DNA of 64,000 bases from Caldilineaceae bacterium (GTDB taxonomy: Bacteria > Chloroflexota > Anaerolineae > Caldilineales > Caldilineaceae). The notes beneath the pieces are model-generated. The model was not told the origin of the DNA, made no database searches, and saw nothing but the letters and a program-made list of their open reading frames with translations. The DNA lies in the NCBI GenBank assembly GCA_019637695.1, contig JAHBVG010000003.1, positions 1 through 64,000 of the forward strand, in the 5' to 3' direction. Position numbers and translations under genes: made by a program. Shown piece after piece: positions 1 to 8,475 of this stretch (position 1 is the stretch's first letter; each line of letters starts with the position of its first letter).

Positions 1-76
1 AACAATTTGCTTTCGGATGACCGTTTCTTATTTCTAAAAACTTAGCTGGATTTACTTATCCTGGAGAGAAAAAATC

Positions 77-1501
77 TTGAGTATGTCTAAATCTACCACA
101 AAATACCACCTGATTACCCTGGGCTGCCCCAAGAATAAAGTGGACAGCGACGGCATGGAAATGATGCTGCGCGATGCGGCGCTGGCATCCACCGAGGATC
201 CGAATAAAGCGGATGTGCTGATTGTCAACACCTGCGGCTTTTTGGAGGCGGCTAAGGAAGAATCGATTGGCGTGCTGCAAGATCTCGCCCGGCGCAAGCG
301 GCACAACCAACTCTTGATCGCGGCGGGTTGCCTGGCCCAGCGCAACGGTGACGAAGTGCTGGCGCGCGTCCCCAAAGTAGACGGGTTGCTGGGCACGCGC
401 CGCTGGATGGACGTGATGGATCTCATTGAGCAGATCCGCGGGGGGAATGGCGGCAAAAAACGCACCCTGCAACGCTACAGCCTGCTCGGCGATCCCGATG
501 TGGCGTATGAGGCCGCGGTGCCTCGCCCGCCGGTGATGGGCGGCAGCGCCTATTTGAAGATCTCCGACGGCTGCAACGCGCCCTGCGCCTTCTGCACCAT
601 CCCCAGCTTTAAGGGCAAGCTCAAGAGCCGTCCGCTCAATGCGATTGTGGACGAAGCCGACGCGCTCGTCAGCGCCGGGGCCAGGGAACTTGTCATCGTG
701 GCGCAGGACACCACCGATTATGGGCGAGATTCCGGTGAACCCAACAGCCTGCCCCGTCTGCTCAGCGCCCTCTGCAACCGCACGAGCAGCGATCTGCGCT
801 GGCTGCGATTGATGTACGCCTACCCCGGCCATGTCAGCGACGAGTTGATCGAAGTCATGGCCCGCGAAGAGAAGGTTGTCCCCTATCTTGATATGCCCTT
901 GCAGCATGGCGATCCGCGCACCCTGCGCCGTATGCGCCGTCCCTCGCGGCTGGAGATGGTCTATGATCACATCGCCAAACTGCGCGCCGCCATGCCACAG
1001 ATCGCCCTGCGCACCACCTTCATTGTCGGCTACCCCGGCGAGACCGAAGAGGAATTCCAGGGACTGCTCGATTTTGTCAATGCGATTGAATTTGACAAAG
1101 TCGGCGCCTTCACCTTCAGCCCGGAACCAACGACGCCCTCCTTCGAGCTGCCCGATCAGGTAGCGGACGAGATCAAAGCCGAGCGCTACGCCCGCCTGAT
1201 GGAAACGCAGCAGCCCATCAGCCTCAAGAAGAATCAGGCGCAGGTAGGCAAGATGCTAGAGATCCTCGTGGAGGGAGAAGGCGAAATCGCCGATACGGGC
1301 GCTCCGCTGCTGTTGGGACGCAGCTACCGCGACGCCCCCGAAGTGGATGGTCTTGTACTTGTCCCCGGCGTCTCCGGCGCGCCGATTGGCTCGATGATGC
1401 AGGTCCACATTAACGGGGCCATGGAATACGATCTCGTGGGCGAACCGCTCCTGTCTCAGGTGTTCAACAGTTCCAAGGCCGCGGTGACGCTGGCAGAATG
1501 A
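77..1501 (+). CDS. rimO: Ribosomal protein S12 methylthiotransferase RimO
   Basis: Radical-SAM enzyme that adds a methylthio group to the conserved aspartate of ribosomal protein uS12 in the cytoplasm. The 474-residue product has the MTTase N-terminal domain with three cluster cysteines (C17 in LGCPKN, C53 in NTCGF, C85 in AAGCLAQ), the radical-SAM motif C166xxxC170xxC173 (GCNAPCAFC), and a C-terminal TRAM-like region. The LGCPKN-VDS signature separates RimO from MiaB. Length is usual for the family. The chosen start is TTG at 77, 8 nt after GGAGAG; ATG at 83 is an alternative two codons later. It stands alone: the first 76 bases hold no gene, and a fold-back repeat begins 15 nt after the stop. 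Confidence 0.95.
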   Translation: MSMSKSTTKYHLITLGCPKNKVDSDGMEMMLRDAALASTEDPNKADVLIVNTCGFLEAAKEESIGVLQDLARRKRHNQLLIAAGCLAQRNGDEVLARVPKVDGLLGTRRWMDVMDLIEQIRGGNGGKKRTLQRYSLLGDPDVAYEAAVPRPPVMGGSAYLKISDGCNAPCAFCTIPSFKGKLKSRPLNAIVDEADALVSAGARELVIVAQDTTDYGRDSGEPNSLPRLLSALCNRTSSDLRWLRLMYAYPGHVSDELIEVMAREEKVVPYLDMPLQHGDPRTLRRMRRPSRLEMVYDHIAKLRAAMPQIALRTTFIVGYPGETEEEFQGLLDFVNAIEFDKVGAFTFSPEPTTPSFELPDQVADEIKAERYARLMETQQPISLKKNQAQVGKMLEILVEGEGEIADTGAPLLLGRSYRDAPEVDGLVLVPGVSGAPIGSMMQVHINGAMEYDLVGEPLLSQVFNSSKAAVTLAE

Positions 1502-1516
1502 CGACCGACGACATCA

Positions 1517-1700
1517 CTGGCTGCCGGACAGTTTGATGGCAAAAGGATGCGCACAACGGCGAAGATGACCGCGGATCTGAGAAGACCGGAATTGGGAGCT
1601 TGCACGGCTCCCTTCGCCGCGTGAATCCTCGGATCGCTACACCGGCCATTCGCATTTTTCTCTCATCCGCGGTCATGACGAAAAACTGTCCGGCAGCCAG
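1517..1700. repeat. Fold-back (MITE-like) element with 18-bp terminal inverted repeats
   Basis: Perfect 18-bp inverted repeats lie at 1517-1534 (CTGGCTGCCGGACAGTTT) and 1683-1700. A second, nested perfect 12-bp pair lies at 1565-1576 and 1665-1676 (ATGACCGCGGAT), and a small hairpin (GGGAGC/GCTCCC) sits inside at about 1594-1612. ACGACCG occurs just outside on both sides (1501 and 1701). No transposase is encoded. It could act as a terminator-like structure after rimO, but its size and nesting suggest a small non-autonomous mobile element. Confidence 0.6.
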
Positions 1701-1733
1701 ACGACCGCAGACGATGGTGTAACTTTTGGGCCG

Positions 1734-1827
1734 GATCTTCGTACTGTCGTACAAGATCATTCGTAGCGACTCGGCCAGTGCGCTTTAGCGTACTCCCAAT
1801 TTGTGGCCGTGGGTTGAAACCCACGAC
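1734..1827. repeat. Two small hairpins upstream of the DUF4126 gene
   Basis: An imperfect palindrome, GATCTTCGTAC/GTACAAGATC, lies at about 1734-1758. A perfect 8-2-8 hairpin, CGTGGGTT-GA-AACCCACG, lies at about 1809-1826. The second resembles REP-type hairpins common in Chloroflexota and cyanobacteria (recollection, not searched). The remaining bases between 1701 and 1886 show nothing further apart from the ribosome binding site. Confidence 0.4.
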
Positions 1828-1886
1828 GGCTACCTCGGCAGCTACGATTACAGCGGTCTGCGGTCTCTTTCCAAAGGAGGGTACTC

Positions 1887-2462
1887 ATGGACATTCTTCT
1901 CAGCCTCGCCGTTGGGCTTGGTCTGGCGGCTGCGGTGGGCTTTCGTGTCTTCGTGCCGTTTACGATTATCAGCGTGGCGGCCATGAGCGGCCACTTAAAT
2001 CTTGCGCCCGGCTTCGATTGGATCGGCACCTACCCGGCGTTGATCGCCTTCGGCACGGCCACCCTGCTGGAGATCCTGGCCTATTACATCCCCTGGGTGG
2101 ACAATTTGCTGGATAGCGTAGCTACGCCGGTGGCCGTGGTAGCGGGCGTCATCATCACCGCCTCGGTGGTGGGGGATGTGTCGCCCTGGCTGCGCTGGAG
2201 CCTGGCCGTGATTGCCGGCGGCGGTATCGCCGGGATCATCCAATCGGGGACGGTGTTGCTGCGCGGCGCGTCGTCGATGACAACCGGCGGATTGGGGAAT
2301 GTGGTCGTCTCCTCGGCGGAGTTGTTGGGCTCGGTGCTGGCGTCGATCCTGGCGCTGCTCTTCCCGTTGATCGCCCTGGCGCTGCTGATTGCCCTGGTGA
2401 TCTGGTTTATCGGGCGGCGGCGTGAACGCAGCGCCCGCGGCCAGGCGTCTCTTTCTGCGTAG
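1887..2462 (+). CDS. DUF4126 family integral membrane protein
   Basis: A 191-residue hydrophobic protein with about five predicted membrane segments: a glycine-rich N-terminal helix (LLSLAVGLGLAAAVGFRVF), helices near residues 47-67, 78-95 and 104-123, and a long C-terminal helix ending in a basic FIGRRRERS tail. The RVFVPF segment and the small-residue helix packing match the DUF4126 family, whose function is unknown. The start ATG follows a strong Shine-Dalgarno (AAAGGAGG) 6-7 nt upstream. It has no operon partner; the next gene is 320 bp downstream with its own promoter. Confidence 0.8.
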   Translation: MDILLSLAVGLGLAAAVGFRVFVPFTIISVAAMSGHLNLAPGFDWIGTYPALIAFGTATLLEILAYYIPWVDNLLDSVATPVAVVAGVIITASVVGDVSPWLRWSLAVIAGGGIAGIIQSGTVLLRGASSMTTGGLGNVVVSSAELLGSVLASILALLFPLIALALLIALVIWFIGRRRERSARGQASLSA

Positions 2463-2672
2463 GGGCCTGGATGGGCGTTGCTGCAGCGTCAACGATTAGC
2501 CCACTTGCGTCCTGCGCAGCGTCGCTCCCGTTACAGCCGATCACGGGCCGGCGCAGCGCATTTCAGTTCGGGGCGCTCCGGTTGGGTCGGTGACCCGGCC
2601 GCCGCTGGTCACGGACGGGCGAAGAACATCCTTGCCTTCAGTCTGAAATAGACCCGGAGCGATTTTTCCTTC

Positions 2673-2701
2673 TTGACAACCCCATCCCCCTCACATACAA
2701 T
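2673..2701 (+). promoter_or_regulatory. Sigma70-type promoter of the LacI/ABC operon
   Basis: TTGACA (2673-2678), a 17-nt spacer, then TACAAT (2696-2701): close to the housekeeping consensus. It lies about 80 nt before the LacI-family start codon. The rest of the 2463-2782 gap contains no other recognisable feature except the operator that follows. Confidence 0.75.
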
Positions 2702-2713
2702 GATTGCCAGGAT

Positions 2714-2729
2714 GATAAAGCGCATTATC
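2714..2729. promoter_or_regulatory. Candidate LacI-family operator
   Basis: A 16-bp imperfect palindrome, GATAAAGCGCATTATC (14 of 16 positions symmetric), centred on CG as in LacI-family operators (AA-n-CG-n-TT core, 7 of 8 here). It begins 12 bp downstream of the -10 box, in the expected transcription start region, so a bound repressor would block initiation. This suggests autoregulation by the gene downstream. Confidence 0.6.
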
Positions 2730-2782
2730 ACGCCTGCCCCGGTTTGATTTATCCATAGTATTGCGGTTGAAGCGAACGAGTT

Positions 2783-3826
2783 ATGATGAGAAAGCGTCCC
2801 CGGCAGATCGACGTAGCCCGGTTGGCGGGTGTCTCACCGACGACAGTTTCCTTTGTACTCAACGGGCGGATTGACAGCAATGTTCGCATCAGCCCTGAGA
2901 CCCGGCAACGCGTTCTTGACGCCATTGAAACGCTCGGCTATGTGGCGAACCCCGTAGCGCGCAGTCTGGCCGGTGGACAGAATTGGCTGCTTGGCGTCTT
3001 CACCTACGAGGCGATCTTTCCGATCCAAAATCAGGACTTCTATTATCCCTTTTTGGTGGGGATCGAAGAAGAAGCCGCCGCGCTTGGCTACGATTTGCTC
3101 CTCTTCACCAGCGTCATCGGACTCGACGGCAGGCGCTCAATTTACCGCAATGGCGCCAATCGGCTGCAATTGGCCGATGGAGCGATTCTGCTGGGATTGG
3201 AAGAGGAAAAGGGTGAACTGTTGCGGTTGACCGAGGAAGACTACCCCTTTGTCTTTGTCGGTCGCCGCCAGGTGGAGGGCGCGACCATCCGCTATGTGGG
3301 GGCAGATTATGTGGCCGCCACTGCGGGGATTGTAGAGCATCTTTGCGCCCACAGCCACAGGGGGATCGCCTATTTGGGCATGGCGGTGGACAACGAATCC
3401 GCCCGCGATCGCTTCCTGGGCTATGGGCAGGGATTGCGCCAGGCGGGCCTCACCGTCAACCCGGCCTGGGTTCACCGTACACAGACCGAGGCCATCTCGC
3501 CTGCTTTTGTGGAAGCGCACCTGGCGCAGGGCGTCACCGCGTTTGTGGTGGAACACGATAGCATCATTGATCATTTGTACAGTGCCGCGGCCCACCTGGG
3601 AATGTCGATCCCCAAAGACTTTTCCGTGGCGCTGTTGGGCGATCCGCTAAGTGGTTCAAAATTGTCTCGGAATGTGATGGCCTTTACCATCCCCCGCCGG
3701 GAAATGGGGGCGCAGGCCGTGCGTTTGCTGGCTCAACTGTTGAACGATTCGCCTGCCTCGGCCGAGCAGATTATCCTGCCCTGTCAGTTTGTGCCCGGAG
3801 AGACGGTGGCCCCTCCAAAGGGGTAG
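2783..3826 (+). CDS. LacI-family transcriptional regulator
   Basis: A 347-residue regulator. The N-terminal HTH (residues about 6-55) shows the family signature DVARLAGVSPTTVSFVLNG followed by the hinge helix (YVANPVARSLAGG). The rest is a periplasmic-binding-protein-like effector domain, full length for the family. It probably senses the sugar, or a derivative, handled by the operon. The start is the first of two adjacent ATGs, with only a weak SD (GAACGAG). Its stop is followed 56 nt later by the binding-protein start, so it leads the operon; the palindrome at 2714-2729 is the likely operator. Confidence 0.92.
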   Translation: MMRKRPRQIDVARLAGVSPTTVSFVLNGRIDSNVRISPETRQRVLDAIETLGYVANPVARSLAGGQNWLLGVFTYEAIFPIQNQDFYYPFLVGIEEEAAALGYDLLLFTSVIGLDGRRSIYRNGANRLQLADGAILLGLEEEKGELLRLTEEDYPFVFVGRRQVEGATIRYVGADYVAATAGIVEHLCAHSHRGIAYLGMAVDNESARDRFLGYGQGLRQAGLTVNPAWVHRTQTEAISPAFVEAHLAQGVTAFVVEHDSIIDHLYSAAAHLGMSIPKDFSVALLGDPLSGSKLSRNVMAFTIPRREMGAQAVRLLAQLLNDSPASAEQIILPCQFVPGETVAPPKG

Positions 3827-3882
3827 TGGACCGTCTCGACGTTTTGATTCTACCGCCTATTGAATCGACAAGGAGAAGACGT

Positions 3883-5304
3883 ATGTCAGGTAAGATCCCA
3901 AGCACGAAACAGCTTTCATTGAGTCGGCGCGATCTGTTGCGCATGATGGGTATGTCGGCAGCCGGGATGGCCATGGCTGCCTGCGCCCCGATTGTCGCGC
4001 CCGCGCCTGGCGCGCCCGCCGTGGACGCGCCCGCCGCAGCGCCCCAGGAGGTGACGGTGCGCTTTTGGAATGTGTGGGGCGCGGCCCGCGAGGAGTTGAT
4101 GAACCAGATTGCGGCCCGCTTCGAAGAGGAGCATCCGGGCATCACCGTGGAGAATCTGGTGCAACCTTTCGAGAATCGGGCGGAAAATCTCTTTGCCTCG
4201 ATTGCCAGCTCCAATCCTCCCGAAGTCCTCATGGCTACCCGCGCCGAACTGCTACAGTTTGCCAACGAAGGGTTGATCGTGCCCATTACCGAGTACATTG
4301 AACGGGATGGGCTGGATCTCAGCGCCTTCTACGACGCCGAGATCGGCAACATGATGTCGGGCGGCGAGTACTATTCCTTGCCCATGCCCACCGGCGGCGG
4401 CGTCACTGGCCTGCAACTGGTGAACCTCGATATGTTCGAGGCCGCCGGCATGGAGCCGGTGATCCCCGAAACCTGGCAGCAATTAGAGGATGTGGCCCGT
4501 GAGTTCACCATCCTCGATTCGCGCGGGCTGGTGCAGGTGGGGGCCACCGTGACGGGAACCACGCTGGGCGGCTTTGTGGGCAGTTTCTTCGCCTGGCTCT
4601 ACTGCAACAACGGCCAGATCTACAGCGACGATCTGCGCTCGACGGCCTTCGATTCGGCTGAAGGCGTAGAGACCCTGGAGTGGATGGTCAACTTCACCAA
4701 TGAGATCAACGGCGGCATCCAAAACGTGATCGACTTCTTCGCTGGTCCGGGCGAAGCCACCGCGGCCCAGCCCTGGTATAACGATACCCAGTTGATCAAC
4801 TTCCCCAACGTCTCCATCTTCTTCCACATGCAGACCTATCGCCCGGATATGGGCTGGGACATGGGCCTGCGCCCATACAACGGCAACAACCCCCAAGCTG
4901 TGTCGCAGGGCTTGTCGGGCGAGGAGTTCGCGTGGAGCTATGTGATCCCGCAGGCCGTCCCCGTGGAACGGCGCGAGGCAGCTTTCCAGTGGATCAAGAA
5001 GATCGCCTATGATATGGACGGCGGCTGCTGGTTCATGCAAGAGCAACTGCGACCTTCACCCATCCGCGCTTGCAACGAAGATCCGCTCTATTACAACGAA
5101 AATCCGCACTGGGACAAGGTGTTGCGCTCGCTGGAAAGCGATGTTTCGGTGAACATCCTGCCCGTCCATACCCGCGTCCGCGACGCGGTGGCGCAGGGAG
5201 TACAGTCGGCCATGTTCGGCGACGCCAGCCCAGTCGACGCGCTGGCCCAGGCCGCAACCCAGGCCCAGGCCATTATCGATGAGTATTGGAGTACAACTGG
5301 ATGA
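3883..5304 (+). CDS. ABC transporter sugar-binding lipoprotein (family 1 extracellular SBP)
   Basis: A 473-residue solute-binding protein for a carbohydrate importer. The N-terminus combines a twin-arginine motif (SRRDLLRMMG) with a hydrophobic stretch and a lipobox ending in AAC, so it is probably a Tat-exported lipoprotein anchored on the outer face of the membrane. The mature part has the SBP_bac_1 pattern (VRFWNVWG, GITVENL, LPMPTGGGVTGLQLVN). The frame is open up to a GTG at 3826, but ATG at 3883 is preceded by AAGGAGAAG at the right distance and starts directly at the signal. It overlaps the permease start by 4 nt (ATGA). Confidence 0.93.
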   Translation: MSGKIPSTKQLSLSRRDLLRMMGMSAAGMAMAACAPIVAPAPGAPAVDAPAAAPQEVTVRFWNVWGAAREELMNQIAARFEEEHPGITVENLVQPFENRAENLFASIASSNPPEVLMATRAELLQFANEGLIVPITEYIERDGLDLSAFYDAEIGNMMSGGEYYSLPMPTGGGVTGLQLVNLDMFEAAGMEPVIPETWQQLEDVAREFTILDSRGLVQVGATVTGTTLGGFVGSFFAWLYCNNGQIYSDDLRSTAFDSAEGVETLEWMVNFTNEINGGIQNVIDFFAGPGEATAAQPWYNDTQLINFPNVSIFFHMQTYRPDMGWDMGLRPYNGNNPQAVSQGLSGEEFAWSYVIPQAVPVERREAAFQWIKKIAYDMDGGCWFMQEQLRPSPIRACNEDPLYYNENPHWDKVLRSLESDVSVNILPVHTRVRDAVAQGVQSAMFGDASPVDALAQAATQAQAIIDEYWSTTG

Positions 5305-6227
5305 CAGAACAGGTACGTACGGAGCGGGCCACAGTGGCCCGCTCCACCCCCGCCGGCCGTAAATGGGGACGGTGGATCGGCTATGTCTTCATCGCGCCCT
5401 GGTTGATCTCCTTCCTGGCCTTTGATCTCATCCCCATCGTCTCCGGTTTCTATCATAGCTTCACCCGCTGGACGGCCACCGGCAGCCAGGCGACATGGAT
5501 CGGGCTGGACAACTACGCCGAGGCGGTGACGCGCGATCCGCTCTTCTGGCGTTCGGTCTGGAATACGCTCTATTACATGGGGGCAAGCGTGCCGATTGGC
5601 ATTGTGGTGGCCTTCTTCCTGGCCCTGCTCTTGAACACACGGGTGCGAGGGATGGGGGCCTATCGCACGATCTACTATCTGCCTTCGGTGGTGCCAATTG
5701 TGGCGGCGGCGGTGGTCTGGGTCTTCATCTTCGAGACGCGACGCGGCATCCTCAACTATGTGTTGGAACTTGTGGGGCTGCCCGCCATCCGCTGGCTGAG
5801 TGATCCCAATTGGGCCATGCCCGCCTTGATCATTATGAGCCTGTGGGGATTGGGCGCGACCATGATCATCTTTTTGGCGGGGCTGCAAAACATCCCCCAA
5901 GAGTTGTACGAAGCCGCCGAGGTGGACGGGGCCAACGCCGTGCAGCGCATGATGCGCATTACAGTGCCGTTGATGACGCCGACTATCTTCTTTACGCTGG
6001 TCCTGAATTTGGTTAACGCGTTTCAGGCCTTCGCCAATGCCTTTATCCTCACCCACGGCGGACCCAACAACGCCACGCTGCTCTATATGATCCACATTTA
6101 TACCAATGCCTTTAGCTATTTCCGCATGGGCTATGCGTCGGCGCTGGCGGTCTTGCTTTTTGTGGTCGTCTTCTCGGTGACGCTCTTTGTCTATCGCACG
6201 TCCAACCGCTGGGTCTACTATAGTTGA
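5301..6227 (+). CDS. Carbohydrate ABC transporter permease, MalF/UgpA type
   Basis: A 308-residue inner-membrane permease with six membrane segments, the first being GYVFIAPWLISFLAFDLIPI. The cytoplasmic EAA loop (EAAEVDGANAVQRMMRITVPLM) that contacts the ATPase is well conserved. The ATG at 5301 overlaps the upstream stop (ATGA), which indicates translational coupling; a TTG 15 nt earlier is a less likely start. It is followed after 9 nt by the second permease. No ATP-binding subunit is encoded in the cluster, as is common for sugar importers that share an MsmK/UgpC-type ATPase encoded elsewhere. Confidence 0.93.
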   Translation: MTEQVRTERATVARSTPAGRKWGRWIGYVFIAPWLISFLAFDLIPIVSGFYHSFTRWTATGSQATWIGLDNYAEAVTRDPLFWRSVWNTLYYMGASVPIGIVVAFFLALLLNTRVRGMGAYRTIYYLPSVVPIVAAAVVWVFIFETRRGILNYVLELVGLPAIRWLSDPNWAMPALIIMSLWGLGATMIIFLAGLQNIPQELYEAAEVDGANAVQRMMRITVPLMTPTIFFTLVLNLVNAFQAFANAFILTHGGPNNATLLYMIHIYTNAFSYFRMGYASALAVLLFVVVFSVTLFVYRTSNRWVYYS

Positions 6228-6236
6228 GTTGAGCCA

Positions 6237-7091
6237 ATGACCGTACAAGCCCCTCGCGCCCAATTGATTACCCGCTTGCTGATCCACCTGATCCTGCTCG
6301 TCGGCTCGGTGGTGATGATCGTCCCCCTGTTGTGGACGGTCTCTACCTCGTTGAAGACCTTGCAGCAGATCGCCATCTGGCCGCCAGAATGGATCCCGGA
6401 CCCGGTGGTCTGGTCCAATTACGTCGAGGTCTTTCGGGTTGCGCCGGTGGGCTTATGGCTGCGTAACTCGCTGGTGATCGTCATCGCCAATGTGGTCGGC
6501 TCGGTGATCACCTGCGCCTTTGTGGCCTACGGTTTCGCCCGTCTCCAATTTCCAGGGCGGGAGGCGCTCTTCTTGCTGCTGCTCAGTACGTTGATGATGC
6601 CCTATATTGTGCGGCTGATTCCGCTCTTTGTCCTCTACAACCAGATCGGCTGGATCAACACATTTTTACCGCTGGTGGTACCGCCGCTGCTGGCGCGCAA
6701 TCCATTTTTCATCTTCCTGCTGCGCCAATTTTTCATGGGCATTCCCCACGAATTGACCGACGCCGCGCGTATCGACGGCTGTAGCGAGTTCGGCATCTGG
6801 TGGCGGATCGTCATGCCGCTCTCCAAACCAGCCCTGGCCGCCGTCACCATCTTCGCCTTTCAGCAAGCCTGGGACAACTTCCTGGCCCCGCTGGTCTATC
6901 TGGCTGGCCGCCCGGATCTGCGTCCGCTCTCGGTGGGGCTTTACCTGCTGCGCGGCGGGGCCGGCCAGCTCCCCGACACCCACTACATGATGGCGCTCTC
7001 GGTGCTGATGATCATCCCCATGTTGATCATCTTTGCCCTGGGCCAGCGCTACTTCATCCAGGGCGTCACCATGACCGGTCTGAAGGGATAG
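6237..7091 (+). CDS. Carbohydrate ABC transporter permease, MalG/UgpE type
   Basis: A 284-residue second permease of the importer. It begins with a membrane helix (LLIHLILLVGSVVMIVPLLW), continues with the typical STSLKT segment, and has the EAA loop DAARIDGCSEFGIWWRIVMP. It ends with a short tail (FIQGVTMTGLKG), which is characteristic of MalG-type subunits. It lies 9 nt after the MalF-type gene and 40 nt before the enolase-superfamily gene, so it probably shares one transcript with them. The substrate cannot be read from the sequence; the neighbouring dehydratase suggests a sugar acid or a glycoside containing one. Confidence 0.93.
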   Translation: MTVQAPRAQLITRLLIHLILLVGSVVMIVPLLWTVSTSLKTLQQIAIWPPEWIPDPVVWSNYVEVFRVAPVGLWLRNSLVIVIANVVGSVITCAFVAYGFARLQFPGREALFLLLLSTLMMPYIVRLIPLFVLYNQIGWINTFLPLVVPPLLARNPFFIFLLRQFFMGIPHELTDAARIDGCSEFGIWWRIVMPLSKPALAAVTIFAFQQAWDNFLAPLVYLAGRPDLRPLSVGLYLLRGGAGQLPDTHYMMALSVLMIIPMLIIFALGQRYFIQGVTMTGLKG

Positions 7092-7131
7092 GCCGGCGAT
7101 GAACAGATCATGAAACAATTGGGGTAAATGT

Positions 7132-8403
7132 GTGTCTACTATGTTCATCACCCATCTCGAAGCTTACAGCGTCGCCATCCCCTTCACCGCCCCGATTTTC
7201 AGCGCCTATGGGGTGAGCTACCCGGCGCGACTGCGGACCTTTATCCGCGTGCATACGGATGTGGGGTTGATCGGCGTGGGCGAGACCGGCGTCTCCGCGA
7301 CCCACGCCGTGGAACGGGACGCGCAGTTGCGCCTCTTCGAGCGGACGGTTGGCCCGCGCATCCGTGGGGAAAGCCCTTTCGACTATCGGCAGATCATGCA
7401 GAAACTGGGCAATTCTGCCGAGTCTATAGCCGTGGAACTGGCCTGTTGGGATCTCATGGGCAAGGCGGCTGGCGTCCCGGTCTATCGACTGCTAGGGGGC
7501 GAAGGGGAACGGACGGCGATCCCCACGGCGGCCTATTTCTTTTTCCGCGGCAAAGACCGCAGCGGCGCACACGAAGTCACGCTCGACAACTACGTGGATC
7601 ACGTCCTCTGGTTGATCGAACGCTATGGTTTCCGCACGGTGAAGATGAAGCTGGGCGTATACGACCCGCTGGATGAAGCCGAAGCCGTGGCGCGGGTGCG
7701 CGCCGCCATCGGCCCCAAGATGCGCCTGCGCGTGGACCCCAACGGCTGCTGGTCCCTGCCGGTGGCGAAGCGCATGCTCAAGATTCTAGAACCGCTCGAT
7801 CTGGAATTTGTGGAAGAGCCGCTCAAGTGGGTTCCCTCGCGCGTGCCCGTGTCGACGCAGGCAGGCGTCCCCAGTGTAGACACGAGCGGGCTGGCCGCGT
7901 TGCGCCGATCCAGCGCCGTCCCCATTGCTGCGGACGGCGCATACCGTATCGACTTCTTGCGCCAGGTGGAACGAGAACAGGCCGCGGATGTGGTGCTTGG
8001 CGACATTCAGGGCGCCAACGGCATCCGCGGGCTGCACGATTTCTTCACCGTGGCCCATGTCTTGGGGTTGGCGGCGTCCTTGCACAGCGGCACGGAACTG
8101 GGCGTGCAACAGGTTGCCAAGCTCCACGTGGCGGCGGCCCACCCGGAGATAACGATTGCCGGCGACGCCATCTATCCCGAATATGTGGACGATGTACTCG
8201 TGGGCGGCAAACTGGCCATCGAGAACGGTGAGATGCTCCTTCCCCAAGGTCCCGGCCTGGGCGCGGATCTAGACAACGCCAAACTCGCCCAATACGAACT
8301 GACCGAACAGAAACACCGCGAGTACGATGAATTCTGGCGTGAGATCAAAGCCGATTACAAGATCCCCGCCGCTGGTCCGGATCTGCTCGTGCGACGCTTT
8401 TGA
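7132..8403 (+). CDS. Enolase-superfamily (mandelate racemase/glucarate dehydratase-like) enzyme
   Basis: A 423-residue enzyme with the N-terminal capping domain and a (beta/alpha)7-barrel. Visible catalytic elements are K171-x-K173 (TVKMK), the metal ligand D202 (VDPNG), E228/E229 (FVEEP), D268 in place of the usual third ligand (IAADGA), D291 (LGDIQG) and H318 in SLHSG. Such enzymes abstract the alpha-proton of a carboxylate sugar; the H318 region fits the glucarate/aldarate dehydratase branch best. The chosen start is GTG at 7132, 6 nt after GGGG; ATG at 7141 is the alternative. Its place at the end of the importer operon suggests it catabolises the imported sugar acid. The exact substrate is unknown. 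Confidence 0.85.
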   Translation: MSTMFITHLEAYSVAIPFTAPIFSAYGVSYPARLRTFIRVHTDVGLIGVGETGVSATHAVERDAQLRLFERTVGPRIRGESPFDYRQIMQKLGNSAESIAVELACWDLMGKAAGVPVYRLLGGEGERTAIPTAAYFFFRGKDRSGAHEVTLDNYVDHVLWLIERYGFRTVKMKLGVYDPLDEAEAVARVRAAIGPKMRLRVDPNGCWSLPVAKRMLKILEPLDLEFVEEPLKWVPSRVPVSTQAGVPSVDTSGLAALRRSSAVPIAADGAYRIDFLRQVEREQAADVVLGDIQGANGIRGLHDFFTVAHVLGLAASLHSGTELGVQQVAKLHVAAAHPEITIAGDAIYPEYVDDVLVGGKLAIENGEMLLPQGPGLGADLDNAKLAQYELTEQKHREYDEFWREIKADYKIPAAGPDLLVRRF

Positions 8404-8448
8404 AAAGAGATGACAAGATTCATCCTTCCGCATTTGGCACGCTTGTCA

Positions 8449-8475
8449 CCCAGTCCCCAGTCCCCAATCCCCATT
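8449..8475. repeat. Heptad repeat (CCCAGTC/CCCAATC)
   Basis: Four consecutive 7-bp units of type CCCARTC lie between the convergent dehydratase and FtsX genes and run up to the FtsX stop codon. They belong to the same family as the arrays at 11.5, 12.6 and 34.3 kb and resemble cyanobacterial STRR heptamers. Confidence 0.7.

Noticed and set aside
3826..3882. GTG start of the sugar-binding protein at 3826
   Set aside because: It would put 19 residues before the Tat/lipoprotein signal and lacks a Shine-Dalgarno; ATG 3883 has one.
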